Shown: positions 1 through 7,468 of the stretch, piece after piece
Numbering within the stretch: position 1 is the stretch's first letter
Layout: each line of letters opens with the position of its first letter
Notes under the pieces: generated by a model
Seen by the model: only the letters and a program-made list of their open reading frames with translations
Database searches by the model: none
Told to the model about the DNA's origin: nothing
Program-made: the position numbers and the translations under genes
Source of the DNA: Bacillus sp. EAC
GTDB lineage: Bacteria > Bacillota > Bacilli > Bacillales > Bacillaceae_G
Direction: 5' to 3'
DNA length: 64,000 nucleotides
NCBI RefSeq assembly: GCF_002156875.1
Contig: NZ_NCSY01000007.1
Coordinates: 124,001-188,000 of the forward strand

Positions 1-216
1 ATGGATAAGTCCCGTCCAGCAGATTACCTATTTGTATTTAAATTCAAAAACCCTGACATTAAAGCAAAAGAGATATTGTACAGGATATGGATTAATCCAA
101 ATAAAGATAGGTTAGAAATACACAAAGGAGAGTCTCAATATGTTCAGTACGCTCTATTAACTAAAGAAAATTCAGCAGATTTATATTATATTATTACGAG
201 TGATGAATTAGATTAA
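1..216 (+). CDS. Hypothetical protein, possibly cut by the window edge
   Basis: An open frame of 71 codons runs from the first base to a TAA at 214-216. An ATG lies exactly at position 1, but the frame may continue upstream, so the true start cannot be judged. The visible part is mixed charged and aromatic (FVFKFKNPD, then ILYRIWINPNKDRLEI) and has no membrane segment or motif I recognise. It ends just before the first composite repeat unit. Confidence 0.5.
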   Translation: MDKSRPADYLFVFKFKNPDIKAKEILYRIWINPNKDRLEIHKGESQYVQYALLTKENSADLYYIITSDELD

Positions 217-265
217 AAAGATGAATGAATGAAAAAAAGTATATGCTAAACTAAGTGGTCTTATA

Positions 266-360
266 CAACTAACGCATTAATAGTTTAATAACATTTAGGA
301 GCCGGTGCATGTTTACCGTCTCCTATTCTATTATTTGACAGGATTGTTGAACAGAATTAG
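266..360 (+). repeat. Composite intergenic repeat, copy 1
   Basis: The palindromic box is at 267-292 (CAACTAACGCATTAATAG and onward to AATAAC). A stem follows, GGAGCCGGT (298-306) with ACCGTCTCC (315-323). The tail TTATTTGACAGGATTG then GTTGAACAG resembles the tail of other copies. It lies between the hypothetical gene and the MBL-like gene and could end transcription of the former. Confidence 0.6.
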
Positions 361-443
361 ACAAGTTATTTATGTTAACCGTGTTACCATTTTCATAAAA
401 AGTAAATGTAATTATTTACCAAAATATTTTAGGAGGTTAATAT

Positions 444-485
444 ATGAAAATGAAATTAATATTATCCAAGGAGGAAAAGTTTTGA
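444..485 (+). CDS. 13-codon leader ORF overlapping the next start
   Basis: ATG at 444 is preceded by a perfect AGGAGG (431-436) at good spacing. The frame reads MKMKLILSKEEKF and stops at TGA 483-485. That stop overlaps the TTG start (482-484) of the MBL-like gene, and the downstream gene's own AAGGAGG (468-474) lies inside this ORF. This is the geometry of translational coupling or a leader peptide. The ribosome site and overlap are directly visible; a regulatory role is inference. Confidence 0.5.
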   Translation: MKMKLILSKEEKF

Positions 486-1306
486 ATAACTATATTTGTG
501 AGACTTGTGGAATTCAATATGTAAGTTCTATACAAGAACCAACTAAATGCATTATCTGTAAGGAAGAAAGACAATTCGTTAGTGCTAAAGGGCAATCTTG
601 GACCACATTAGAAAAGATGATTGAAAGTGGTACATATACTACTCTGGTGAATTTAGTAGAAGAAAGTCTTTATAGTATTAGTACGAATCCAAGTTTCGGG
701 ATTGGGCAAACAGCCTATTTAATACAAAATAATGAATTTAATTTGTTGTGGGATTGTATTACATATTTTGATCAAAATACCATCAAAACGATTAATGAAC
801 TAGGTGGAATTGATGCGATTGCCTTATCACATCCTCATTATTACTCTAGTCAGGTAGAGTGGGCGGAAACTTTTGATGCTCCGATCTATATACACGAAGA
901 TGATAGAGAATGGGTGACAAGAAAAAGCGAAAAAATCATTTTCTGGTCAGGCGAAACGCTTGAATTAAGTAAAGGTCTCGTCTTACAAAGGATAGGAGGA
1001 CATTTTAAAGGCGGTACTGTATTAGAATGGAAAAATGGCAATAGACAAAAAGGAATTCTACTCTGTGGAGATATTATTCGCGTCGTAGCCGATCAAAATT
1101 GGGTAAGTTTTATGTACAGCTATCCTAACTTCATCCCATTACCAAGTGTGACTGTTGAGAGAATCTCTAAAAGGATGAATGAATTAAAGTTTACTCGATT
1201 ATATGATGCATTTCATCGCGTCATAAAAGAGGATGCTGCTGTTCATGTACAGAGATCAGCAAACAGGTATGTTGAAGCAATAAATGGAAAATTATTTACT
1301 ACTTAA
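482..1306 (+). CDS. Zinc-ribbon plus metallo-beta-lactamase-fold hydrolase-like protein
   Basis: The start is TTG 482, 7 nt after AAGGAGG; the frame is open further upstream, but that part looks non-coding. The 274-residue protein begins with a rubredoxin-like zinc knuckle: C6-x2-C9 and C23-x2-C26. A metallo-beta-lactamase-like domain follows. Its usual HxHxDH metal motif is degenerate here: S116-H-P-H-Y-Y, keeping two His but lacking the Asp and third His. Later GGHFKGG and CGDIIR fit the other metal-site positions of the fold. Substrate unknown; the altered motif may mean one metal or no hydrolase activity. It appears monocistronic and is coupled to the leader ORF at 444-485. Confidence 0.7.
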   Translation: MNNYICETCGIQYVSSIQEPTKCIICKEERQFVSAKGQSWTTLEKMIESGTYTTLVNLVEESLYSISTNPSFGIGQTAYLIQNNEFNLLWDCITYFDQNTIKTINELGGIDAIALSHPHYYSSQVEWAETFDAPIYIHEDDREWVTRKSEKIIFWSGETLELSKGLVLQRIGGHFKGGTVLEWKNGNRQKGILLCGDIIRVVADQNWVSFMYSYPNFIPLPSVTVERISKRMNELKFTRLYDAFHRVIKEDAAVHVQRSANRYVEAINGKLFTT

Positions 1307-1768
1307 AACTATATTTAACACTCGAGTGCTTTTTAAATTACGAACAAACTGTTTGGTAGATTGTGATTTTTGTAGAGAAGGCAGTTAAAAAAATTTACTT
1401 GTCTTATGTAACTAACCTATGGGAATTTAGGAGTCGATGATGATACACCCCTTTTAAATATTTGGCGGCATCATTCTATAAGAGAAGGACTTACTGGGAT
1501 TAAATGGAATATTTATTAAGTGGTAATAACCTCACAAACTGAACGGTGAATTCTAACTCTCATAACTAATTAGCTGACACCGTTCCTCAATAATCGGCTG
1601 TTTAATGGAAGTGCAGGAATTTTTATAATGTAAATCGGAATTCTGAATTATACATTTTCATTTTCTGTAATTGAACAAGCTAATGAAAGAAAAAATCTCT
1701 TTGTTCTTTTACAGAAGAAAATTTAAGTTCTATAATGAGGTAATTACAAATTGCTTGGAGGGTTTCAA
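1307..1768. other. Intergenic region with a possible decayed coding fragment
   Basis: Positions 1412-1519 hold an open stretch ending in TAA whose translation (LTYGNLGVDDDTPLLN, then IWRHHSIREGLTGIKW) looks like the C-terminus of a real protein, but no start or upstream frame remains. Beyond it an 8-bp inverted repeat, GAACGGTG (1541-1548) with CACCGTTC (1578-1585), encloses a degenerate CATAACTAATTAG box related to the dispersed repeat. Nothing else is seen. Confidence 0.35.
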
Positions 1769-2200
1769 ATGACAGCAGAACAAACCATACCGTTTATATC
1801 AGAACAAAGGATTACTCCATTTCTTACGTTTTGCGGCAATGCCGAGGAAGCAATGAATTATTATGTTCGTACTTTTCCGAATTCAAAACTCGTTTCACTT
1901 CGAAGAATTACAAAAGATGACCGAGGTGTAGAGGGGAAAATCCTGAATGGCATAATTGAAATTTTAGGGCAGACTTTTATGGTTTTGGATATGGAAAAAG
2001 AATTTTGTCCCGAATTTACTTGGGCAGTTTCCTTTTACTTAGAATGCAATGACGACGCGGAGTTCGATTTAATTTTTGACGGATTAAAGGGGGATGGGAA
2101 AGTGCTCATGGGGCCAGTAGAAATGTATGACTTTAGTAAAGTAACTTGGGTTACTGATTGTTTTGGTGTTACTTGGCAGCTAGTGTTAAGAAAATCTTAA
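1769..2200 (+). CDS. VOC-superfamily protein, PhnB / 3-dmu-9_3-mt type
   Basis: Start chosen at ATG 1769 after GGAGGG (1757-1762). The 143-residue protein carries the glyoxalase-fold signature of the PhnB-like family: ITPFLTFCGNAEEAMNYY near the N-terminus, GQTFMVLD in the middle, and WVTDCFGVTWQL near the C-terminus. Such proteins are small dimeric cytosolic metal-site proteins of mostly unknown substrate; despite the domain name they are not shown to be ubiquinone methyltransferases. It stands alone, followed by a terminator at 2330-2367. Confidence 0.85.
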   Translation: MTAEQTIPFISEQRITPFLTFCGNAEEAMNYYVRTFPNSKLVSLRRITKDDRGVEGKILNGIIEILGQTFMVLDMEKEFCPEFTWAVSFYLECNDDAEFDLIFDGLKGDGKVLMGPVEMYDFSKVTWVTDCFGVTWQLVLRKS

Positions 2201-2329
2201 ACATTCAACGGTAAGTTTTTGAATACTCCTTTTACTCTTATTCAACAAGTTATATATATTTGGTTAGAAGTAATTTTAAAAAATTGAACAACAAAATACA
2301 TGATTTTCCTATTAAATAGTCCAATAAAA

Positions 2330-2367
2330 AGTAGTGTAATTCAGGTTTGGATTTGCACTGCTTTTTT
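2330..2367 (+). terminator. Intrinsic terminator after the VOC gene
   Basis: The stem AGTAGTGTAA pairs with TTGCACTGCT (with G-U pairs) and is followed by TTTTTTG. Confidence 0.65.
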
Positions 2368-2454
2368 GTATTTAAAAAAATTGTACTAAAAGCGTTATTG
2401 TAGAAATAGATACTAAAATAAGCAACTACAAATCAAGTAGCTGCTCTAAACAAA

Positions 2455-2763
2455 TCATAGTATGATGTCATACATATCATTAAAATAGTAATTAGAATTA
2501 TTTTTAATTGATTTAACTTTTTCTTCTAATTTCTCAGATTCTATTAATAACTCCTTGGCCAATGAAAAAATCTTTAATCCTGCAACTGATGGTATAACAC
2601 TAGAATCCCAGTAATGCTCAAATAGTTTAATTTCTAATTCATTTTCTAAACAAGTTATTGACTTTCTAATAACAGATTCACTAACAAAATTCTTTTGAGC
2701 TGCAATCAAAAAGGAGCCACTGTTTACAACTTCAGAGAAATATTTTAATTGTACTATTTTCAT
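2455..2763 (-). CDS. Truncated LysR-type regulator, DNA-binding part only
   Basis: Start chosen at ATG 2763 after GGAGG (2769-2773 region, minus strand). The first 60 residues are a LysR winged helix-turn-helix: LKYFSEVVNSGSF, then AAQKNFVSESVIRKSI, then LENELEIKLFE. The frame ends after 102 residues, whereas the family normally has about 300 with a periplasmic-binding-like effector domain, which is absent. No remaining effector sequence was seen downstream on the minus strand. It may be a pseudogene or a short DNA-binding antagonist; its intact ribosome site leaves both open. Confidence 0.7.
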   Translation of the reverse strand: MKIVQLKYFSEVVNSGSFLIAAQKNFVSESVIRKSITCLENELEIKLFEHYWDSSVIPSVAGLKIFSLAKELLIESEKLEEKVKSIKNNSNYYFNDMYDIIL

Positions 2764-3573
2764 ATAATCCTCCAATAATATCCCTTTAAAAAAAGTGCTT
2801 ACTAAACTCTGTGTTTCTTCTATCTTTGACTGAGCAATCTATTGTGAAGTTTACTTGATCAATCAGTAACAAAGGAATAAACTAAATGATTAAGAATAAT
2901 CTTAATAACTAAACTTATTAATGTTATTGTACTTAAGCTTGTATTTTATGTATATTGGGGGAAATTTTAGTTAGTTAATGTGTTTTGGTTAGAGAAAAAT
3001 CTGCAAAATTACAGTTTTATTATCGAAAAATGTTATAAAACGTTAAAAATTACCATAAATCCACTAAATTATGATGTGAATTGAAAATGAATTAGAAAAA
3101 ATATTATATAAACTTGGGGGAAATACCTATAAAAAGACGGTTTGTTGTCTATTTGACAGGGGTAATTCCAAAATCAGAACTTATTCTTATTGAACTAACG
3201 CATGCTTTAGTTGAACAACAAATAGAGGATGATCGTAATTCGACCATCCTCTATTTGCTATTTTAAAGTGTAAGAAGGTATATAAAATCTTAATAATATG
3301 AATAGCACATTGAAGAAAATTAATGCAAAAAATGACAAGATAGAGTGATCAGTTAATTACTAATTAATTTTATACCCTATTGTAATTAACGTATACAGTA
3401 AGTGAATAGAAAAAGGAGCTGATCATTATTCCCCTCCTTTTTCAATATATGGGAAGTTATTTATATTGAAAATACAGAATGTAAGTGGTTGAAGGGAATA
3501 ACCCCTTCAAAGATGAATAAATATTACCATATAGAAAATAAAATATAGATTTAGAGGAAATGGGAGTTGGGTT
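2764..3573. other. Long intergenic region, mostly featureless AT-rich DNA
   Basis: Apart from the repeat unit at 3183-3258, I see only a short fragment near 3133-3180. Its translation (KRRFVVYLTGVIPKSE) recalls the N-terminus of small membrane proteins, but it has no clear start and runs straight into the repeat. It may be a remnant. Confidence 0.4.
3183..3258 (+). repeat. Composite intergenic repeat, copy with AAATAGAGGATG hairpin
   Basis: The palindromic box is TTGAACTAACGCATGC then TTTAGTTGAACAA (3190-3218). A strong stem follows at once, CAAATAGAGGATG with CATCCTCTATTTG (3219-3257). The same hairpin variant recurs in weaker form near 16237-16275. Confidence 0.75.
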
Positions 3574-3750
3574 ATGAAAGAAAGGACAGAAAATAGATTT
3601 AATGTTCCAGCTGGTTCAAAAAGTGCAATTACTTTTGGTTCTGCTTTAGCCATTACAATATCTTGGAGTATTCATAAATCAGTTCTCTGGGCAATAATTC
3701 ACGGGTTCTTTAGTTGGTTCTACGTTATTTATTATGTGTTGACTAGGTAA
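3574..3750 (+). CDS. Small membrane protein of 58 residues
   Basis: ATG 3574 lies after GGGAG; TAA is at 3748-3750. A charged N-terminus (MKERTENRFNV) precedes two hydrophobic stretches: SAITFGSALAITISW around residues 17-32, and LWAIIHGFFSWFYVIYYV around 38-55. The AIIHG-x2-SWFYVIYY pattern is well-formed coding sequence and resembles short conserved Bacillus membrane proteins. Function unknown. Confidence 0.6.
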   Translation: MKERTENRFNVPAGSKSAITFGSALAITISWSIHKSVLWAIIHGFFSWFYVIYYVLTR

Positions 3751-3882
3751 GACTTTTAGTCAAATTATAGAAGTATTTATAAATTTTTGTTACATGATTA
3801 CAGTTACAGGGGGTTAGATCCAGGTGGATATAGCCTTTTCTGTCTGTTGAAAATTGAGTACCATTGAAAAATCAGGTGAACA

Positions 3883-3970
3883 TTATTCAACTTACGCATG
3901 CGCTAATTGAATAACATGAAGACTGCTTTGGCAGTCTTTTTATTTTGCTAGCTGGCAGTAAAAACAAAGT
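3883..3970 (+). repeat. Composite intergenic repeat, copy with GACTGC hairpin
   Basis: Palindromic box TTCAACTTACGCATGCG then CTAATTGAATAAC (3883-3914). Hairpin AGACTGC-TTTG-GCAGTCT followed by TTTT (3920-3942). Degenerate tail GCTGGCAGT (3951-3959). It can act as a terminator for the small membrane protein gene. Confidence 0.75.
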
Positions 3971-4007
3971 ATTTTTATTTTTATTATTTAACTACTTGAT
4001 GACCTTG

Positions 4008-4262
4008 CTACTAAGTGTTACAATGCAGAGGTACTAAGTAGTACTGAATATCTTTAACACAAAATAGTGCCAATATATTTTATATAATTTTAACAAAACG
4101 ATGCACATTTCATCTACTTAGTAATACAATATACTATTACTAAGTAATACTGAATATCAGTCAAGCTAGCTGAAAAGTGTTCACAAATAATTAACAAAAG
4201 AAATCTTTGATGTATAATCTATTCAGTGTTACTGTATACTGGTACTAAGTGATACTGAATAT
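4008..4262 (+). promoter_or_regulatory. Triplicated operator-like region upstream of padR
   Basis: Near-identical 20-mers of form TACTAAGT..TACTGAATAT end at 4051, 4157 and 4262, spaced 106 and 105 bp. Each is preceded at about 25 bp by a related half (CTAAGTGTTAC, CTTAGTAATAC, TTCAGTGTTAC), so the region looks like a diverged tandem repeat of about 105 bp. The last unit forms a dyad, ATTCAGTGTTAC (4221-4232) with GTGATACTGAAT (4249-4260). A likely promoter, TTAACA (4191-4196), 16 bp, TATAAT (4213-4218), sits just upstream of that dyad. PadR proteins usually repress their own operon; binding here is inferred. Confidence 0.6.
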
Positions 4263-4403
4263 GAGGATTACTAATTTGCTTGTGAGGTGCTTTTATGAAA
4301 ATACTATTCAATATTTTTGAACCTCCGCTACTCGTGTTACAGTTATCCTTTACTAAATAGACAGAGCTTTAATTTAACTAAACAAATAAGGGGGGTGTAT
4401 GAT

Positions 4404-4727
4404 ATGGAAAATTTAACAGAAATGCTTAAAGGTTCGTTGGAAGGTTGTGTACTGGAAATCATCAGTCGGGGCGATACTTACGGCTATGAGATTACTCGTC
4501 GCCTTAATGAACTAGGTTTTACAGAGGTTGTTGAGGGTACGGTCTACACCATTTTGGTGCGACTAGAAAAGAGAGAATTAGTGAATATCGAGAAAAAGCG
4601 TTCTGAAATGGGTCCTCCTCGCAAATTTTATTCATTAAATAATGAAGGATACGAGGAACTCGAACAATTTTGGGGAAAATGGAATTTTGTTTCATCAAAA
4701 ATTAATAGCCTAAAGGGGGAGAAATAA
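4404..4727 (+). CDS. PadR-family transcriptional regulator
   Basis: Start chosen at ATG 4404 after AAGGGGGG; the upstream in-frame ATG at 4317 lacks a ribosome site. The 107-residue protein is a typical short PadR: LTEMLKGSLEGCVLEII, YGYEITRRL, then the wing EGTVYTILVRLEKRELV and PPRKFYSLNNEGYEEL. It binds DNA as a dimer and commonly represses adjacent genes, often released by small molecules. It leads a tight operon with two DUF1048 genes (1-nt gap to the first), a partnership seen in other Bacillaceae. The triplicated motif upstream is its likely operator. Confidence 0.9.
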   Translation: MENLTEMLKGSLEGCVLEIISRGDTYGYEITRRLNELGFTEVVEGTVYTILVRLEKRELVNIEKKRSEMGPPRKFYSLNNEGYEELEQFWGKWNFVSSKINSLKGEK

Positions 4728-4728
4728 T

Positions 4729-5106
4729 ATGAAGAAATTTATAGAACTAATCATTGGCGATTTAGAAAGCAAGAAGGAATACAAAGCATTTATGAAAAAA
4801 GTAAATTCCCTGCCGAGAGATTACGCCTTTGTGTTCAAGAAGATTCAAAAGTACATGTGGAATTTCGGATATGGATTTGGTGAAGAAATTATCAATTTGT
4901 ATGAACTGTTTGAAGCTAGTGCAGCAGAAGGCAAGCATGTGCTAGATGTTACCGGTGAAGACGTGGCAGCATTTGCCGACGAATTGATGGCTGCATCAAA
5001 CCTAGATGGAGAATCGGCGAGCATATTAGGAGGGCAAGTAGATCTGAAAAAAGAAATTGAGAGTAGAGTTGAAAAGCAAGTAAAAATATGGACGAATAAA
5101 AAATAA
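4729..5106 (+). CDS. DUF1048 family protein, first copy
   Basis: ATG 4729 follows GGGGGAGA. The 125-residue protein has the DUF1048 layout: a short charged N-terminus (LESKKEYKAFMKKV), LPRDYAFVFKKIQKYMWNF, a central LYELFEASAAEGKHVLDV and TGEDVAAFADELM. It is helical and soluble with no catalytic motif. Function is unknown; DUF1048 proteins are commonly encoded next to PadR regulators, as here. Compared with the next gene it has a longer C-terminal tail. Confidence 0.85.
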   Translation: MKKFIELIIGDLESKKEYKAFMKKVNSLPRDYAFVFKKIQKYMWNFGYGFGEEIINLYELFEASAAEGKHVLDVTGEDVAAFADELMAASNLDGESASILGGQVDLKKEIESRVEKQVKIWTNKK

Positions 5107-5124
5107 GGTAGGAGGTTAATTATC

Positions 5125-5469
5125 ATGTTAAATTTCATCAAAAAGATACTTGACGACAAAAAAGAATACAAAGAAATGATGGCGCGTGTGGAGGCTTTGC
5201 CAGGCGACTACCCAGAAGCCTATAAAAAAATATGCAACTATATGTGGGGTTTCGCATCTGGAAGCGGCATGGATATGCTAAGAATCCAATACGATCTCAT
5301 TGATTTGTTTGAAGCTGGTGCGGCAGATGGCAAAAACGTTTTTGAATTGACAGGTGAAGACGTAACTGCATTCGCCAATGGACTTATCGACCAAGCGAAA
5401 AGATGGGATGATAAGTTACGCAATAATTTGAACAAAAGCATTCTGAATCAAGTGGGTAAGCAAAAATAA
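5125..5469 (+). CDS. DUF1048 family protein, second copy
   Basis: ATG 5125 follows AGGAGG (5110-5115). The 114-residue protein is a paralogue of its neighbour: KEYKEMMARVEALPGDY, YKKICNYMWGF, LIDLFEAGAADGKNVFELTG and EDVTAFANGLI align along the length. This suggests tandem duplication and possibly a heterodimer. It is the last gene of the padR operon, ended by the terminator at 5520-5551. Function unknown. Confidence 0.85.
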   Translation: MLNFIKKILDDKKEYKEMMARVEALPGDYPEAYKKICNYMWGFASGSGMDMLRIQYDLIDLFEAGAADGKNVFELTGEDVTAFANGLIDQAKRWDDKLRNNLNKSILNQVGKQK

Positions 5470-5519
5470 GCGTTGAATAACCCAACTGAATTTTTAGCTA
5501 TTAAATTAATACCCTATGG

Positions 5520-5551
5520 ATACGGTTCAAGTTTATTGAGCCGTATTTTTA
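5520..5551 (+). terminator. Terminator of the padR operon
   Basis: Stem ATACGGTTCAA with TTGAGCCGTAT, then TTTTTAT. Confidence 0.85.
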
Positions 5552-5639
5552 TGGACCTGATATGAAATAATTTTTTCGATAGACTTTCCATCTTGTGTCC
5601 GATTAAGTAATTAGAAAACCAAAAAGAACTTAATAAAGT

Positions 5640-5850
5640 AAAAAAGAGGCAATATGTTAGGATAACCTTTTTTTTAGAACTTAATATATTGCAAAGGGAG
5701 GCCCATAATCCTCAAATGTGTAGTATAACTTACCCGAATCTGGTGAGGGTATATTACTTTAGTTAAGAGCGATTTGGAACTTTTTTTGAAATGAAGCGTT
5801 GGGCTAATCTCCAACGAGGCGGACTTCTTTCAAAAAAGAAGGTGTCAAAA
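5640..5850 (+). ncRNA. Candidate structured RNA, unassigned
   Basis: No convincing ORF is seen here, but three nested stems occur in a row. GCAATATGTTA pairs with TTAATATATTGC (5648-5691). GTAGTATA..ACCC pairs with GGGTATATTAC (5720-5756). CTTTTTTTGAAATGAAG pairs with CTTCTTTCAAAAAAG and encloses CGTTGG/CCAACG (5780-5838). A terminator-like hairpin lies at 5961-5998. I could not match it to a known riboswitch, T-box, 6S, SRP or RNase P core. It could equally be a decayed element. Confidence 0.3.
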
Positions 5851-6158
5851 GAGTAAAAGTTAGAAACTGTGAAGTAGAACTTTTTAGTAATCACAATTTT
5901 ACGAAGATGTTGTGAATCCCTAATTTACTGAAACTTCTGGAATGGAGATAAAATTACCATAAAAGGACAAGTTCGTATAATCGAATTTGTCCTTTTATTA
6001 CTCAATTAAGACCTTTCCTTATGCAATTAGATGACAGGATAGACGAACATGGAATTTTAAATAACCCAGTACTAGAAGAAGGGACACCATATAAATCATA
6101 TTAAAATAAACAGAAAGCGGATTCAGGAAAAATCCGTAAGAAAAAGAGTATAAATTCA

Positions 6159-6189
6159 TTGACTCTCCCCTTGGGGGAGGCTTTACATT
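6159..6189 (+). promoter_or_regulatory. MerR-type promoter/operator of bmr
   Basis: TTGACT (6159-6164) and TACATT (6184-6189) are separated by 19 bp, the long spacer that MerR-family activators untwist. The spacer carries the dyad CTCTCCCC-TTG-GGGGAG. It closely resembles the B. subtilis bmr promoter as I know it. The likely activator, BmrR, is encoded just downstream at 7469. Confidence 0.8.
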
Positions 6190-6223
6190 ATGTTTTGTAA
6201 GCTTTTAAAAGGAGTTGAACAAT

Positions 6224-7387
6224 ATGAAGAAACAAAACATGATGTTAACTATTGTATTGATGAATTTATTCATTGTCTTTTTAGGGATTGGCCTAGTAAT
6301 TCCGGTTACTCCTTCAATTATGAATGAGTTAAATATTTCTGGTTCGGTTGTAGGTTATATGGTTGCTGCTTTTGCTTTAACACAATTAATGATTTCACCA
6401 ATTGCAGGTCATTGGGCAGACCGATTTGGACGTAAAAGAATGATTATTATTGGTCTAATAATCTTTAGTATTTCAGAGTTTTTATTCGGAATTGGAAAAA
6501 CAGTAGAGGTTCTATTTATTTCGCGTATGCTTGGAGGCATTAGTGCAGCATTCATCATGCCAGCTGTAACAGCATTTATTGCAGATATTACAACGGTAGA
6601 TACAAGAGCAAAAGCGCTTGGTTATATGTCAGCAGCTATTTCAACAGGTTTTATTATTGGTCCAGGTGTTGGAGGTTTTTTAGCAGAGATTAGTCCTCGT
6701 TTACCGTTTTTCTTTGCTGCTGCCCTTGCTGTATTCGCAGGTATTTTATCTATTAGTGTCCTTCCTGAACCAGTACGAAATTCAGAGAATAATGAAGAAA
6801 CAAGGCAAAAACCAGGGATTAATCGTATTTTTTCACCATTGTACTTTATATCTTTTATGGTGATATTAATCTCACAATTTGGTTTAGCAGCCTTTGAATC
6901 GTTATTTTCTCTATATACGGATCACAAATTTGGATTTACACCTAGGGATATTGCTATTATGATAACAGGCGGTGGTATTATTGGTGCGATTGCTCAACTG
7001 GCATTATTTGATCGCTTAACGAAATGGATGGGAGAAATTCGATTAATTCGATATAGCTTAATTCTCTCTACGATACTTGTATTTTTAATTACAATCGTGA
7101 ACTCATATTTTACGATTTTACTTGTTACAATTACAGTATTTCTAGGATTTGATTTAATGCGACCAGCAGTGACAACTTATTTATCAAAAATAGCTGATAA
7201 TGAACAAGGTTTTGTAGGCGGAATGAATTCAATGTTTACAAGTATCGGGAACGTAATTGGTCCTATTATTGGTGGGGTTTTATTTGATATCGACTTAAAC
7301 TATCCATTTTATTTTGCGACAGTCATATTGGCATGTGGGGTAGGGTTAACTATTTCTTGGAAAGTACCAGTTTATAGAACATCTTAA
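6224..7387 (+). CDS. bmr: Multidrug efflux MFS transporter, Bmr/NorA type
   Basis: Start chosen at ATG 6224, 9 nt after AAAAGGAG; the in-frame TTG at 6215 is too close to the ribosome site. The 387-residue protein is hydrophobic throughout, fitting 12 membrane helices. It carries MFS motif A, GHWADRFGRKR, between helices 2 and 3, and the antiporter motif C, GFIIGPGVGGFLAE, in helix 5. It should export cationic and lipophilic drugs in exchange for protons, like B. subtilis Bmr and S. aureus NorA. It precedes its probable regulator bmrR, as in B. subtilis, and has its own MerR-type promoter and a terminator (7399-7440) before bmrR. Confidence 0.92.
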   Translation: MKKQNMMLTIVLMNLFIVFLGIGLVIPVTPSIMNELNISGSVVGYMVAAFALTQLMISPIAGHWADRFGRKRMIIIGLIIFSISEFLFGIGKTVEVLFISRMLGGISAAFIMPAVTAFIADITTVDTRAKALGYMSAAISTGFIIGPGVGGFLAEISPRLPFFFAAALAVFAGILSISVLPEPVRNSENNEETRQKPGINRIFSPLYFISFMVILISQFGLAAFESLFSLYTDHKFGFTPRDIAIMITGGGIIGAIAQLALFDRLTKWMGEIRLIRYSLILSTILVFLITIVNSYFTILLVTITVFLGFDLMRPAVTTYLSKIADNEQGFVGGMNSMFTSIGNVIGPIIGGVLFDIDLNYPFYFATVILACGVGLTISWKVPVYRTS

Positions 7388-7398
7388 GTAACCAGAAA

Positions 7399-7440
7399 AA
7401 GCATATTCTTAATTTGCGAATAAAGAATATGCTTCTTTTA
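7399..7440 (+). terminator. Terminator between bmr and bmrR
   Basis: Perfect 12-bp stem AAGCATATTCTT with AAGAATATGCTT, then CTTTTA. Transcripts of bmr should largely end here. Confidence 0.85.
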
Positions 7441-7468
7441 CTAAACTAAGATTGAGGAAGTGATAGAA

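Larger units (their letters stand above)
5470..6223. other. Intergenic region between the padR operon and bmr
   Basis: It contains the padR terminator, the structured stretch at 5640-5850 and a hairpin, AAAAGGACAAGTTCG with CGAATTTGTCCTTTT (5961-5996). An open fragment at 6021-6104 (MQLDDRIDEHGILNN, then PVLEEGTPYKSY) looks like the C-terminal remnant of a lost gene. The bmr promoter follows. Confidence 0.45.

Noticed and set aside
5780..5840. Long nested hairpin considered as a known riboswitch or T-box
   Set aside because: No T-box sequence (AGGGTGG type) or known aptamer core was found, and the downstream gene bmr has its own promoter.
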